Positions 20,676 through 29,595 of a stretch of DNA of 36,815 nt are shown in pieces. The stretch is from Caldisericota bacterium. GTDB taxonomy: Bacteria > Caldisericota > JANLFM01. The notes under the pieces were generated by a model. That model saw nothing but the letters and a program-made list of their open reading frames with translations. It had not been told where the DNA came from and did not search any database. Each line of letters begins with the position of its first letter. The stretch's first letter is position 1. A program made the translations under genes and the position numbers. The stretch covers positions 1,730 to 38,544 of the forward strand of contig JANLFM010000013.1 in the NCBI GenBank assembly GCA_024655865.1, given 5' to 3'.

Positions 20676-22061
20676 GTGGAACGGGTTTCCAAAAATCAAA
20701 AGGTCAGTATAGCCTTTTATTCCGTATTGGTGGGCCTCTTCCTCACCGGGATGAAGGCTGTTGTAGGAATCGCTACTGGCAGCCTGGGTATCATCTCAGA
20801 GGCCTTACATTCCTTGCTCGATCTGGGAGCGGCCTTAATGACCTTTTTTTCCGTAAAAATAGCAACCCGCCCCGCCGATACCAGGCACCAGTTTGGGCAC
20901 GGAAAAGTAGAAAACATATCCGCCCTTTTTGAGAGTCTGCTTCTGTTGATCACCTGTGTCTGGATAGTTTATGAAGCAATTCAAAGGCTGTTCCTAAAGA
21001 CTGTTACCGTAGAAGTCAGCATCTGGTCCTTCATAGTCATGAGTGCGGCGCTCATACTGGATATCCTCATTTCCCGGATCTTGTATTATGGAGCTAAGAA
21101 ATATGGCTCTCAGGCTCTTGAGGCTGATGCCTTGCATTATTCTTCGGACATTTTTTCTTCCCTTGTGGTCATTGCAGGTTTAATTGGGGTAAAGTTCGGC
21201 CTCCCCATCCTGGATCCCATAGCCGCCCTGGCAGTTGCAGTGTTAGTGTCGAGAGCCTCAATCAGGCTTGGAAAAAAGGCCGTGGATGAGCTCCTGGATC
21301 AGGCTCCTTCAGGGTTGAAGGAGCAGATAGAAGCAAAGGTCCGTTCCATTGAAGGGGTTGAGGATGTAAGCGAAATCAGGTTGCGTAAGTCCGGCTCCTC
21401 AATTTTTGTGGACGTGGTGATTACTGCTGGGCGCCTCACCCCCTTAAGTCAAACTGACCGTCTAACTGACACCATTGAGCGGGAAATTAAACTTCTAATT
21501 CCGGAATCTGATGTCATGATTCACGTCAACCCTTCCCCGGAAGGGGAAAGCTTACCGGACAAAGTAAGAAAGATTGCTCAACGCTTTCCCGAAATCAAAG
21601 ATGTGCACAATATCTCCTATTATCACAATAAAGAGGACCACGGGTACTTTATGAGCTTTCATTTAAAGCTCTCGCCTTCCCTTACCCTAAACCAGGCCCA
21701 TGAGCTTTCTGAAAACCTGGAAAAAACCGTGAAGGAAGAGCTGCCAATGATAAATGAAATTGCCAGTCATTTAGAAACCGATTATCCTTCCCCCAAAGGC
21801 GAGAAGGTGGTGCTCGACCCCGGGACGATCGCTGCCCTTAAGCAAGCAATCCTGGAAAATAGAATGGTTAAGGGAGTCCATGATATACAGCTTCACGTCG
21901 ATCAGGCGGGGAAGATATTAAGCTGTCACGTCCTCCTCGAAGAGAATCTTTCCTTGGAGGAAGCCCATCGGGCTTCCATGGAAGTGGAAGAGCAAATCAA
22001 GAGCTTAATCCCGGACGTAACTAAGGTGGTTGTGCACTCCGAACCTTTAGGTGTTTACTAA
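20676..22061 (+). CDS. CDF family divalent metal cation exporter with three cytoplasmic tail domains
   Basis: A 461-residue cation diffusion facilitator, normally about 300 residues. Six membrane helices occupy roughly 10-195, with metal-site pairs H45/D49 in SEALHSLLD (TM2) and H154/D158 in ALHYSSD (TM5), a pattern compatible with zinc. The C-terminal part contains three successive ferredoxin-like repeats of ZT-dimer type: about 216-287 (ending VMIHVNP), 295-371 and 385-457 (ending VVVHSEP). The GTG start at 20676 has no adjacent ribosome site. A perfect AGGAGGT sits 36 nt upstream at 20634-20640, separated by a possible hairpin (20651-20674). It follows secDF by 44 nt. Metal specificity is inferred only. 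Confidence 0.9.
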   Translation: MERVSKNQKVSIAFYSVLVGLFLTGMKAVVGIATGSLGIISEALHSLLDLGAALMTFFSVKIATRPADTRHQFGHGKVENISALFESLLLLITCVWIVYEAIQRLFLKTVTVEVSIWSFIVMSAALILDILISRILYYGAKKYGSQALEADALHYSSDIFSSLVVIAGLIGVKFGLPILDPIAALAVAVLVSRASIRLGKKAVDELLDQAPSGLKEQIEAKVRSIEGVEDVSEIRLRKSGSSIFVDVVITAGRLTPLSQTDRLTDTIEREIKLLIPESDVMIHVNPSPEGESLPDKVRKIAQRFPEIKDVHNISYYHNKEDHGYFMSFHLKLSPSLTLNQAHELSENLEKTVKEELPMINEIASHLETDYPSPKGEKVVLDPGTIAALKQAILENRMVKGVHDIQLHVDQAGKILSCHVLLEENLSLEEAHRASMEVEEQIKSLIPDVTKVVVHSEPLGVY

Positions 22062-22082
22062 AACTCGCTGTAAAAGGAAAAG

Positions 22083-24161
22083 GTGGATATCCAGTATCTG
22101 GAGGAAAAACTAAGGCAAGAGGGGCGAGACCCAAAGGGTATAAAAGAAGCGTACGAATATGCCCTCAAGGCTCATGCCGAGCAAAAAAGGGAATCTGGCG
22201 AGCCCTTCATTAACCATCCTCTTCAAGTGGCCCATGTTTTGGCAGAGCTTGAAGCAGACGAGCCCACAATCATCGCTGCTTTGCTCCACGATGTAGTTGA
22301 GGACACTGAGCATACCCTGGACGATATCCGAGCCCTATTCGGAGAAGAGGTTGCACTCCTGGTGGACGGGCTCACAAAAATCTCCGGATTAAGCTATGCC
22401 ACCAAAGAGGAGAGACGGGTAGAGAACCTGAGGAAAATTTTCTTGGCCATGGCCCGGGATGTGAGGGTGGTCTTGATAAAACTTGCTGATCGCTTGCACA
22501 ATCTGCGCACGCTGAACCATTTACCACCGGAACGGCAGAAGGAAATATCCAGAGAAACCCTGGAAATTTATGCCCCCCTGGCATCACGCTTGGGTATTTA
22601 CAAATTGAAGTGGGAGCTTGAGGACCTTTCCTTCCGTTATCTGGAACCCCAAACCTATTTCGAATTAGCTAAAAAGATTCAAAGGAAGAGAAGTGAAAGG
22701 GAAAGGATTCTGAACGAGATTAAAGATATCCTGGAGGTAGCGCTCAAGGAGCAAGGAATCCAGGCAGAAATACAGTACCGTGCTAAGCACCTCTACTCCG
22801 TACATCAGAAAATGCAGAAGGAAAGAATCCCTTTCGAGGAAATATATGACCTTCTGGCTGTGAGAATCATTGTTCAAGACGTCTCTACTTGCTATGAAGT
22901 TTTAGGGCTCGTGCACTCTCTCTTTACTCCCATACCTGGAAGGCTCAAAGACTACATCGCTATGCCAAAGCCCAATATGTACCAATCCCTGCATACGGTG
23001 GTCATCGGCCCTCAGGGCGATCCCGTAGAATTCCAGATTAGAACCTGGGAAATGCACAGGACGGCAGAGCTTGGCATTGCTGCTCACTGGCGCTACAAGG
23101 AAGGATTAAAAAGGGACGTCGATTTAGAACAGAAGCTCGCCTGGCTCCGGGAGTTGCTTGAATGGCAAAAGGAACTCACCGATTCCCGGCAGTTTATGGA
23201 AAGGGTAAAAGTGGATCTCTTTGCTGATGAGGTTTTAGTTTTCACCCCTAAGGGGGAAGTGATCAATTTGCCCAAAGGAGCCACACCGGTTGATTTTGCC
23301 TACAAAATCCACACCGAAGTGGGGCATCACTGTGCGGGCGCTCGGGTAAACGGAAGACTGGTTCCCCTTGACCACAAACTTCATACCGGCGATCGAGTGG
23401 AGATTATCACAAAGCAGAGTGCTTCCCCCAGCCTGGACTGGTTACAGTTCGTGCGCGTTACTTCAACTAAAGAAAAAATTAAGGCTTATTTCAGACAAAG
23501 ACGCCGGGAAGAGAGCATACAGACCGGTAAACAAATTTTTGAGAAGTACCTGAGAAAGCAAGTGGGGCCAGAGACCCTGCCTTTAATCCTGAATACATTC
23601 AATCTGGAAAACGAGGAAGATCTCTACCTGGCCTTAGGACAAGCTCAAATCACCCCTCAACAGGTTCTTAATTCTCTGAAGAAGCCCGAGGAGAAACCAG
23701 AGATCCCTGCCATCCAGGAACTAAAGCCGGCAATTACCGAAGCCGTGAGCACCGAGGGGCTGATCATGAGAATTGCACGATGCTGCCATCCTCTCCCTGG
23801 AGATGAAATTGTGGGGTATATCTCTCAGGGCAAGGGAGTCTCCATTCATCGTAGGGATTGCAGGAACGTAAAAAATTTTCCTCACGAGAGACTGGTCTCC
23901 GTGACCTGGCCTTACAAAAAAGATACTGTTCACCCCGTGCAAATCAGTATTCTCACTTTAAACCAGCCCGGTGCTTTGCGAGAAGTAAGCGGTGCGATTG
24001 CTGATGAAAGTATAAATATCAGGGAAATTAGCGCTTTTCCCGTCTCTCAGGCTTTTACTAAAATCAAGATCACTCTGGAGTTGAATGACGCCAGGCAGTT
24101 AAATTTTCTGATGAAAAAATTAAGTTCCTTAAAAGTGGTAAAAGAGGTGCAACGAGTATAA
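22083..24161 (+). CDS. relA: bifunctional (p)ppGpp synthetase/hydrolase, RelA/SpoT family
   Basis: A 692-residue stringent-response enzyme. The HD hydrolase domain (about 20-180) keeps H45, the H69-D70 pair and D135-type LADRLHNLRT, so hydrolysis should be active. The synthetase domain (about 220-330) has YRAKHLYSVHQKM and the RLKD motif at 287-290, the RxKD signature of bifunctional Rel rather than the ExDD of monofunctional RelA. A TGS domain (about 375-436), a cysteine/histidine segment ARCCHPLPGDEIVGY near 563 and a C-terminal ACT domain follow. The start is GTG 22083 with AAAGGAAA upstream. relA-dtd adjacency is standard in Firmicutes. Confidence 0.95.
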   Translation: MDIQYLEEKLRQEGRDPKGIKEAYEYALKAHAEQKRESGEPFINHPLQVAHVLAELEADEPTIIAALLHDVVEDTEHTLDDIRALFGEEVALLVDGLTKISGLSYATKEERRVENLRKIFLAMARDVRVVLIKLADRLHNLRTLNHLPPERQKEISRETLEIYAPLASRLGIYKLKWELEDLSFRYLEPQTYFELAKKIQRKRSERERILNEIKDILEVALKEQGIQAEIQYRAKHLYSVHQKMQKERIPFEEIYDLLAVRIIVQDVSTCYEVLGLVHSLFTPIPGRLKDYIAMPKPNMYQSLHTVVIGPQGDPVEFQIRTWEMHRTAELGIAAHWRYKEGLKRDVDLEQKLAWLRELLEWQKELTDSRQFMERVKVDLFADEVLVFTPKGEVINLPKGATPVDFAYKIHTEVGHHCAGARVNGRLVPLDHKLHTGDRVEIITKQSASPSLDWLQFVRVTSTKEKIKAYFRQRRREESIQTGKQIFEKYLRKQVGPETLPLILNTFNLENEEDLYLALGQAQITPQQVLNSLKKPEEKPEIPAIQELKPAITEAVSTEGLIMRIARCCHPLPGDEIVGYISQGKGVSIHRRDCRNVKNFPHERLVSVTWPYKKDTVHPVQISILTLNQPGALREVSGAIADESINIREISAFPVSQAFTKIKITLELNDARQLNFLMKKLSSLKVVKEVQRV

Positions 24162-24613
24162 TGCGAGCTGTCCTGCAAAGGGTGAAAAGGGCGAGCGTCT
24201 CCGTAGCAGGCAACACTATTGCCGAAATTGGACAAGGGCTGTGCGTTCTGCTCGGGGTTCACAGGGAAGATACAAGTGTAGATGCTAAATATCTGGCGGA
24301 AAAAATTGCTCACCTGAGAATTTTCAGTGACCAGAACGGTAAATTCAACCTTTCTATAAAGGATGTGGGGGGCAAAGTCCTTCTCGTTTCTCAATTCACG
24401 CTCCTGGCGAATTGCTCCAGGGGTAGAAGGCCTGACTTTTTAGAAGCTGCTCCTCCAGAAAACGCCCAGGAGCTCTATACCCAGGTGGCGGATCTTCTGG
24501 AAAAAGATGGGGTTGAGGTGTCTAAAGGTGTTTTTCAAGCGCACATGGTGGTCTCACTGGAAAATGACGGGCCAGTCACCGTTATTTTAGACAGTAAGGA
24601 AAAGAAAAGGTAA
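24161..24613 (+). CDS. dtd: D-aminoacyl-tRNA deacylase
   Basis: Dtd removes D-amino acids, and also glycine wrongly attached to tRNA-Ala, from tRNA. The 150-residue protein has both signature motifs of the dimer interface active site: SQFTL at 77-81 and GPVT (Gly-cisPro) at 137-140. The start ATG 24161 overlaps the relA stop as TAATG. A tRNA-Ala gene begins 15 nt after its stop codon and is probably on the same transcript; see the separate finding. Confidence 0.96.
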   Translation: MRAVLQRVKRASVSVAGNTIAEIGQGLCVLLGVHREDTSVDAKYLAEKIAHLRIFSDQNGKFNLSIKDVGGKVLLVSQFTLLANCSRGRRPDFLEAAPPENAQELYTQVADLLEKDGVEVSKGVFQAHMVVSLENDGPVTVILDSKEKKR

Positions 24614-24628
24614 AATAAGAGCAGTCCC

Positions 24629-24700
24629 GGGGACATAGCTCAAAGGGAGAGCGCTTCCCTCGCACGGAAGAGGTTGCGGGTTCGACTCCCGCTGTCTCCA
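24629..24700 (+). tRNA. tRNA-Ala (anticodon CGC)
   Basis: A complete cloverleaf can be drawn by hand. The acceptor stem is GGGGACA/TGTCTCC (24629-24635 with 24693-24699), the D stem GCTC/GAGC, the anticodon stem CTTCC/GGAAG with loop CTCGCAC (anticodon CGC at 24661-24663, reading GCG), and the T stem GCGGG/CCCGC with loop TTCGACT. The third acceptor pair is G24631-T24697, the G3-U70 wobble that marks alanine tRNAs, and the discriminator base is A24700. CCA is not encoded, so a nucleotidyltransferase must add it. Confidence 0.95.
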
Positions 24701-24735
24701 CTTGTTTTCTCAAATCCCCTAAATCGCCCAAAACC

Positions 24736-24765
24736 CTGTCTGAATTAAAGGGAAAGAAGTATACT
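24736..24765 (+). promoter_or_regulatory. probable promoter for the PBP-asnS-hisS genes
   Basis: A TATACT -10 box at 24760-24765 is followed 16 nt later by the start codon of the penicillin-binding protein gene. The best -35 candidate is CTGTCT at 24736-24741 with an 18-bp spacer, a weak match. The leader would be short, with an AGGTGG-like ribosome site just before ATG 24782. The stretch between the tRNA and this gene contains nothing else recognisable. Confidence 0.4.
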
Positions 24766-24781
24766 CCAGGTAGGTGGGCTC

Positions 24782-26836
24782 ATGAAGGTATTTCTGTTAA
24801 AATGCCTGAAGAAATTCATCATATTTGCCCTTTATTCGGGCCTGTTCCTGATTTTTGTGCTTCTTCTCTTTTCCCTTTGCTTTTTGATCTTTCTTGAGGC
24901 TCTGGATGTGAAGCTCTCTCAAATTCTTTCACAGCCTCTGGATTTTGCTCCTAAACTGACAACGGAAATATACGCTCGGGATGGGGAACTTCTTGCTCAG
25001 TTTTATTCAGAGTTCAGGTACTATGCTAAGTTTGCGGAAATTCCCACTACACTTATAAATGCGGTCATCGCCACCGAGGACAAAAATTTCTTCTCTCATC
25101 GAGGTGTAGACCTCTCTGGCTCATTGCGCGCTCTATGGCATAATATCTGGTTCAGAGGGATCAAAGAAGGAGGGTCCACAATCACACAGCAACTGGTACG
25201 CTCTCTCTACCTTTCTTCGGAACCTACCCTAAAAAGAAAAATTACAGAAATCATCCTTGCTTTACGAATGGAGCTTAAGTACACCAAAAAGGAGATTTTG
25301 GAAATGTACCTCAATCAGGTTTACTTTGGATCCGGAGCCTACGGTGTGAAGGCCGCCAGCTTGACATATTTCGCTAAGGATTTGAAGGAGATAAATTTAG
25401 CGGAATCCGCCCTGCTTGCCGGGTTGATCACAGCTCCTTCTCGGCTTTCTCCCTATGTGGATGAGAAGGCTGCCAAAGAGCGACAGCTATGGGCCCTGGA
25501 CAGGATGAAAAAGAGCGGCTTGATCACGGAAAAAGAAGCTGAAGAGGCTGCAGGGCATCCCCTACAATTCGAGGATAAGTCCATAAAAGCATGGAGGGCT
25601 CCTTACTTCGTGGATTTCATCAGGGATATATTAATCGAGGAGTTCGGGGAAACGGCAGTGCGGGAAGGTGGGTTGAGAGTATACACATCTTTGGATCCTA
25701 CACTGCAGCGCTTTGCAGAAGAAGCTGTTCAGGAAGGAATTGAATACTGGAAAGTGCAAGAAGTTTGGCCAGATGGTTTAACGAATCAATCAGGAATCCC
25801 GCAACCTCAAGTTGCGCTTGTGGCTTTGAATCCCAAAAATGGAGATGTCCTGGCAATAGTAGGTGGAACTGATTATTCCCAGACCCAGTACAACAGGACC
25901 CTGAGCCTGAGGCAGCCAGGATCAGCCTTTAAAATTTTCGTATACTCCACCGCCTTCGAATCAGGGGCCTTAAAACCCTCAGATATCCTAATCTCCGAAC
26001 CGATAAATATTAACGGTTGGTCTCCCTCGGAATACCGTGAAAATCCATTCTCAGGAGCTCGATATTACGGAAAATTGACCGTTCGCGAGGCTTTAGTGAA
26101 ATCTTCAAATATCGCGGCAGTTAAAGTCGCCATGGCAACTGGATTAGATAAAATTGTGGAAACGGCCCGATCTCTGGGAATCACAACTGAATTGCAGTCA
26201 TACCCATCAATGGCCATCGGGTCGGAGGAAGTAGTACCCCTGGAAATGGCCCAGGCTTATGGAGTCCTTGCCAATGGCGGCATCAAGGCAGAACTTCGCC
26301 CCATATTGCGCGTAGAGAACTGGAAGGGAGAATTAATCAAGGAATATTCAGTTTCCCAGGAAAGGGTTCTTTCAGAGCAAACCTGTGTGCAGTTAACCGA
26401 TTACTTTCAGTCCGTAATCGCCACCACTATGGCTTTTATTCCCTCCTTGCCCTCGGCAGGAAAGACAGGGACAACTGACTTTTTCAGGGACGCCTGGTTT
26501 TGCGGCTATACTCCAAACATTTCCTGCGCCGTTTGGACGGGAAACGATGACTCTACAGTAAACTTTACCACAAGGTATAATATCGGCATGTATTTGCCAG
26601 CCAGTTTTTGGGGCAAATTTATGGAAAAGGCTCTTACTATTCTCCCAAAAGAGGAGTTTTATCCGGGAAAAATGGAGAAAATAGCGGTTTACGTCTGCAA
26701 GGATTCTTCCGCACGGGCTACCATGAATTGTCCCAAGGAAGTTGTGGTTAAGGAATACTTTTTGAGAGGAACGGAGCCACAAGGATTGTGCCCTATGCAC
26801 ACCTCTACCACAGTGGCAACCGTCGGTGAATTTTAA
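24782..26836 (+). CDS. class A penicillin-binding protein (PBP1A-type transglycosylase/transpeptidase)
   Basis: A bifunctional peptidoglycan synthase of 684 residues anchored by one membrane helix (about 11-40). The GT51 domain shows [16 protein letters not shown] with catalytic E99 and [14 protein letters not shown] at 130-143. The transpeptidase domain has the three penicillin-binding motifs: SAFK with nucleophile S381, SSN at 441-443 and KTGT at 561-564. Cysteines C691-like in the tail ([13 protein letters not shown]) do not form a known domain. There is no PASTA domain. Neighbours asnS and hisS follow after only 17 nt, so this looks like a mixed transcript. Confidence 0.94.
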   Translation: MKVFLLKCLKKFIIFALYSGLFLIFVLLLFSLCFLIFLEALDVKLSQILSQPLDFAPKLTTEIYARDGELLAQFYSEFRYYAKFAEIPTTLINAVIATEDKNFFSHRGVDLSGSLRALWHNIWFRGIKEGGSTITQQLVRSLYLSSEPTLKRKITEIILALRMELKYTKKEILEMYLNQVYFGSGAYGVKAASLTYFAKDLKEINLAESALLAGLITAPSRLSPYVDEKAAKERQLWALDRMKKSGLITEKEAEEAAGHPLQFEDKSIKAWRAPYFVDFIRDILIEEFGETAVREGGLRVYTSLDPTLQRFAEEAVQEGIEYWKVQEVWPDGLTNQSGIPQPQVALVALNPKNGDVLAIVGGTDYSQTQYNRTLSLRQPGSAFKIFVYSTAFESGALKPSDILISEPININGWSPSEYRENPFSGARYYGKLTVREALVKSSNIAAVKVAMATGLDKIVETARSLGITTELQSYPSMAIGSEEVVPLEMAQAYGVLANGGIKAELRPILRVENWKGELIKEYSVSQERVLSEQTCVQLTDYFQSVIATTMAFIPSLPSAGKTGTTDFFRDAWFCGYTPNISCAVWTGNDDSTVNFTTRYNIGMYLPASFWGKFMEKALTILPKEEFYPGKMEKIAVYVCKDSSARATMNCPKEVVVKEYFLRGTEPQGLCPMHTSTTVATVGEF

Positions 26837-26853
26837 AAATTGAAAGGGGGTCA

Positions 26854-28164
26854 ATGAAAATTAGACCTAAAGCGCCAGTAGCTTATGTAGAAAACCTGAA
26901 AGATTTTATTGGAACGAGGGTCCAAATCAGGGGATGGGTCTATAATTCCCGTTCCTCTGGTTCCATTTTATTCGTCCTGGTAAGGGACGGGACAGGGATA
27001 GTTCAGACAGTGGCCACCAAAAATTCTCTGGATCCAGATAAATTTGAGATGGCAAAAAGGCTTACCCAGGAATCCTCAGTCATCCTCTCCGGCTTAGTCC
27101 GCGAGGATCAGAGAGCCCCTGGTGGTTTCGAGATCGAGCTCGATGACCTGGAGCTTGTACAAATGGCTCAGGATTATCCAATTACTCCCAAAGAGCATGG
27201 TGTGGCATTTCTTATGGAACACAGGCATCTCTGGTTGAGATCGTCGCGACAACACGCTATTATGCGCATCAGAGCAACGGTAATTAAAGCCTGCAGAGAT
27301 TTCCTCGATAGTCAGGGTTTCCTCCTCGTTGATGCTCCCATTTTGACTCCCGCGGCGGTGGAAGGAACAACGACCCTTTTCCCGGTCGATTATTTTGGGG
27401 AACAAGCTTATCTTTCTCAGAGTGGCCAGCTTTACAACGAGGCCACATGTTTGGCATTTGGGAGAGTTTATTGCTTTGGTCCGGCCTTCAGGGCAGAAAA
27501 ATCCGCCACGAGGCGGCACCTGGCAGAGCTCTGGATGTTAGAGCCGGAAGCTGCTTTCTACCATTTCGAGGATAACCTAAGACTGCAGGAGGAATTAGTA
27601 AGCTACGTCGTGCAAACGGTCCTTGAAAAGAGAAAAAGGGAACTCGAAATTATAAAAAGGGATACCACGCTACTGGAAAAGGTAAGTCCTCCATTTCCCA
27701 GAATTACATACGATCAAGCTTTAGAGCTCCTCAAGGAAAAAGGACTTCTCCTGGAGTGGGGGGAGGATTTCGGAGTTCCCCACGAGACCGCCATCTGTAC
27801 CTCTTTCGAGAAGCCTGTTTTTGTCACTCACTTTCCTGCGGTATGCAAAGCTTTCTATATGAAGCCTGATCCTGATCGTCCGGAAGTCACGCTTTCAGCC
27901 GATCTCCTGGCTCCAGAGGGATATGGAGAGATCATCGGGGGTTCAGAAAGGATCGACTCTTTAGAGCTTTTGGAACAGAAGCTTAGAGAGAACAACCTTC
28001 CCGAGGAACCATACAGGTGGTATCTTGATTTACGCAGATATGGAAGCGTCCCTCATAGTGGCTTCGGTATGGGAATTGAGCGCACAGTAGCCTGGATCTG
28101 TGGTCTAGAACACATCAGGGAGTCCATTCCCTTCCCCAGGCTTTTGGAGAAAATGTACCCATGA
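26854..28164 (+). CDS. asnS: asparaginyl-tRNA synthetase
   Basis: A class IIb aminoacyl-tRNA synthetase of 436 residues. An OB-fold anticodon domain occupies about 15-110 ([19 protein letters not shown]). Motif 2 lies near [17 protein letters not shown] (residues 207-223). Motif 3 is [20 protein letters not shown] near 405, followed by ESIPFPR. The IPFPR ending and the absence of the large insertion domain of bacterial AspRS support AsnRS. Its presence means Asn-tRNA can be made directly, not only by GatCAB amidation. The ribosome site GAAAGGGGG precedes ATG 26854. Confidence 0.93.
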   Translation: MKIRPKAPVAYVENLKDFIGTRVQIRGWVYNSRSSGSILFVLVRDGTGIVQTVATKNSLDPDKFEMAKRLTQESSVILSGLVREDQRAPGGFEIELDDLELVQMAQDYPITPKEHGVAFLMEHRHLWLRSSRQHAIMRIRATVIKACRDFLDSQGFLLVDAPILTPAAVEGTTTLFPVDYFGEQAYLSQSGQLYNEATCLAFGRVYCFGPAFRAEKSATRRHLAELWMLEPEAAFYHFEDNLRLQEELVSYVVQTVLEKRKRELEIIKRDTTLLEKVSPPFPRITYDQALELLKEKGLLLEWGEDFGVPHETAICTSFEKPVFVTHFPAVCKAFYMKPDPDRPEVTLSADLLAPEGYGEIIGGSERIDSLELLEQKLRENNLPEEPYRWYLDLRRYGSVPHSGFGMGIERTVAWICGLEHIRESIPFPRLLEKMYP

Positions 28165-29414
28165 ACAAAATAACGACCCCCAGAGGCACCCAGGATATCC
28201 TCCCCCCGGATAGCGAACTCTGGCAATATCTGGAGAATATCATCAGGGAAGTCGCCCAAGATTTTTGCTACCAGGAAATTCGGACTCCAATCATCGAGCA
28301 TTCCGAGCTCTTTCAAAGGGGCGTGGGAATAGAAACCGACATCGTTACCAAGGAAATGTACACCTTCGAGGACAAAGGTGGAAGAACCCTTACCTTGCGC
28401 CCTGAGGGCACTGCTCCAGTGGCCAGAGCTTTTATCCAGCACAACCTTGAAAGCAATGGGCTTCCCCAGAAACTTTATTATATCGGTCCTATGTTCAGAT
28501 ATGAGAGGCCTCAAGCAGGGCGCTACAGGCAACACCACCAATTCGGCTTTGAGGTCCTGGGAGGGAAAGAGCCGGGGCTGGATGTGGAAGTGATTACTAT
28601 AGCGATTACGATTTTTAAGAGAATAGGGATCTCCCAGTTTAAGGTTCTCTTGAACTCCATAGGTTGTTCTGAATGCCGACCTCAGTTTTTGGAAAATTTA
28701 CGAGCTTATCTCAGGCCGTTTCTTCCCCAACTCTGTGTCGACTGCCAGAGAAGGGTGGAAACAAACCCTATGCGTGTCCTCGATTGTAAAAATCCCTCAT
28801 GCCAGGCAATTTTAAACAATGCGCCTTCGCCAGTATCTTGGTTATGCGAGGAATGCCAGGAGCATTTCCAGGAAGTTCAGCGCCTCCTGGGTTTCCTCAA
28901 TTACCCATTTGAGATAGCCCACAGACTGGTACGAGGGCTGGATTACTACACCAGAACTGTTTTCGAGGTAGTATCGCCGGAGTTAGGGGCTCAGAACTCG
29001 CTTTGCGGAGGGGGAAGGTATGATAATTTGATCGAGGCAATTGGAGGTCCACCAACCCCAGGAGTTGGTTTTGCTGGAGGAATTGAGAGGGCATTTTTAA
29101 TTCTCAAATCCAGGGAGATTCGCCCTTTCCCCAAAATCAGGGTTTTTTTAGCTTATCAGGAAAGGGCTTTTGAGACTGCCCTCAGTATTCTGAGGGACCT
29201 CAGGGAAAACGGCATCTCCGCAGATATGCTTTACGAATCAAAGAGCCTTTCCTCTCAGTTGAAAACTGCAAATAGAAGGGGGTTCCCGTTTGCCGTAATT
29301 CTGGGAGAGGAAGAATTAAGAACGGAAACCTTCGTTTTAAAAGATATGTCCAGCGGGGAACAAAAGACCTTGCCTTATTCCCGGCTGCTTGCAACTTTTA
29401 AGGAGATGGCCTAA
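28161..29414 (+). CDS. hisS: histidyl-tRNA synthetase
   Basis: HisRS charges tRNA-His. The 417-residue protein begins [12 protein letters not shown], has motif 2 in [20 protein letters not shown] near 113-132, and the histidine-specific motif [12 protein letters not shown] near 257. The class II anticodon-binding domain follows ([18 protein letters not shown] from about 325). Length and motifs fit HisS rather than the HisZ paralogue, which lacks the anticodon domain. ATG 28161 overlaps the asnS stop as ATGA. In many Clostridia hisS is followed by aspS; here the operon ends and a structured intergenic stretch follows. Confidence 0.96.
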   Translation: MNKITTPRGTQDILPPDSELWQYLENIIREVAQDFCYQEIRTPIIEHSELFQRGVGIETDIVTKEMYTFEDKGGRTLTLRPEGTAPVARAFIQHNLESNGLPQKLYYIGPMFRYERPQAGRYRQHHQFGFEVLGGKEPGLDVEVITIAITIFKRIGISQFKVLLNSIGCSECRPQFLENLRAYLRPFLPQLCVDCQRRVETNPMRVLDCKNPSCQAILNNAPSPVSWLCEECQEHFQEVQRLLGFLNYPFEIAHRLVRGLDYYTRTVFEVVSPELGAQNSLCGGGRYDNLIEAIGGPPTPGVGFAGGIERAFLILKSREIRPFPKIRVFLAYQERAFETALSILRDLRENGISADMLYESKSLSSQLKTANRRGFPFAVILGEEELRTETFVLKDMSSGEQKTLPYSRLLATFKEMA

Positions 29415-29423
29415 GATGAAATT

Positions 29424-29592
29424 AGCCCTGCCATGCTGGTGCAAGAAAGGGAGCAGCGGTTAGAGCCAACACAGAAGATAAGGGATTCCAATCTGGCGGA
29501 AGCGGGAGAACCACCCTCCCCTACTCCAGTCAGGAAACCCACCTGCGAGGAGCAGGTTCTTAACCACCCCTTTTCACCGCACGGCGGGGTTT
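29424..29592 (+). ncRNA. candidate structured RNA or small inverted-repeat element, family not recognised
   Basis: No gene lies between hisS and the convergent gene ending at 29596. The ends of this 169-nt stretch are complementary. 29425-29432 (GCCCTGCC) pairs with 29583-29590, and the stem continues with one mismatch and one bulge to 29441/29575. Two further long-range stems fit in order: AAAGGG 29446-29451 with CCCTTT 29568-29573, and GGTTA(G)AG 29458-29465 with CTTAACC 29559-29565. Inside, local hairpins are GGGAG/CTCCC (29504-29508 with 29516-29520) and CCTGC/GCAGG (29542-29546 with 29552-29556). It does not match tRNA, SRP, 6S, tmRNA or RNase P as far as I can tell. The strand is a guess; a MITE-like element or a two-way terminator region are alternatives. 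Confidence 0.3.
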
Positions 29593-29595
29593 AGC

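Noticed and set aside
29416-29463. A 15-codon reading frame (MKLALPCWCKKGSSG) with GGAG upstream, right after hisS.
   Set aside because: It is very short, its GGAG lies within the last hisS codons, and its sequence coincides with the 5' arm of the structured element. There is no independent support.
29498-29526. A T-box-like AGGGTGG on the minus strand.
   Set aside because: The rest of the T-box sequence is missing and no minus-strand synthetase gene lies downstream; hisS is on the plus strand.
29461-29560. Local resemblance to 5S rRNA (CCAACACAGAAGATAAG and TGCGAGGAGCAGG) and to SRP RNA (GGGAGCAGCGG).
   Set aside because: The matches are short and in the wrong structural context. The conserved GGAA tetraloop of SRP RNA and the 5S helix arrangement are absent, and real copies would be far better conserved.
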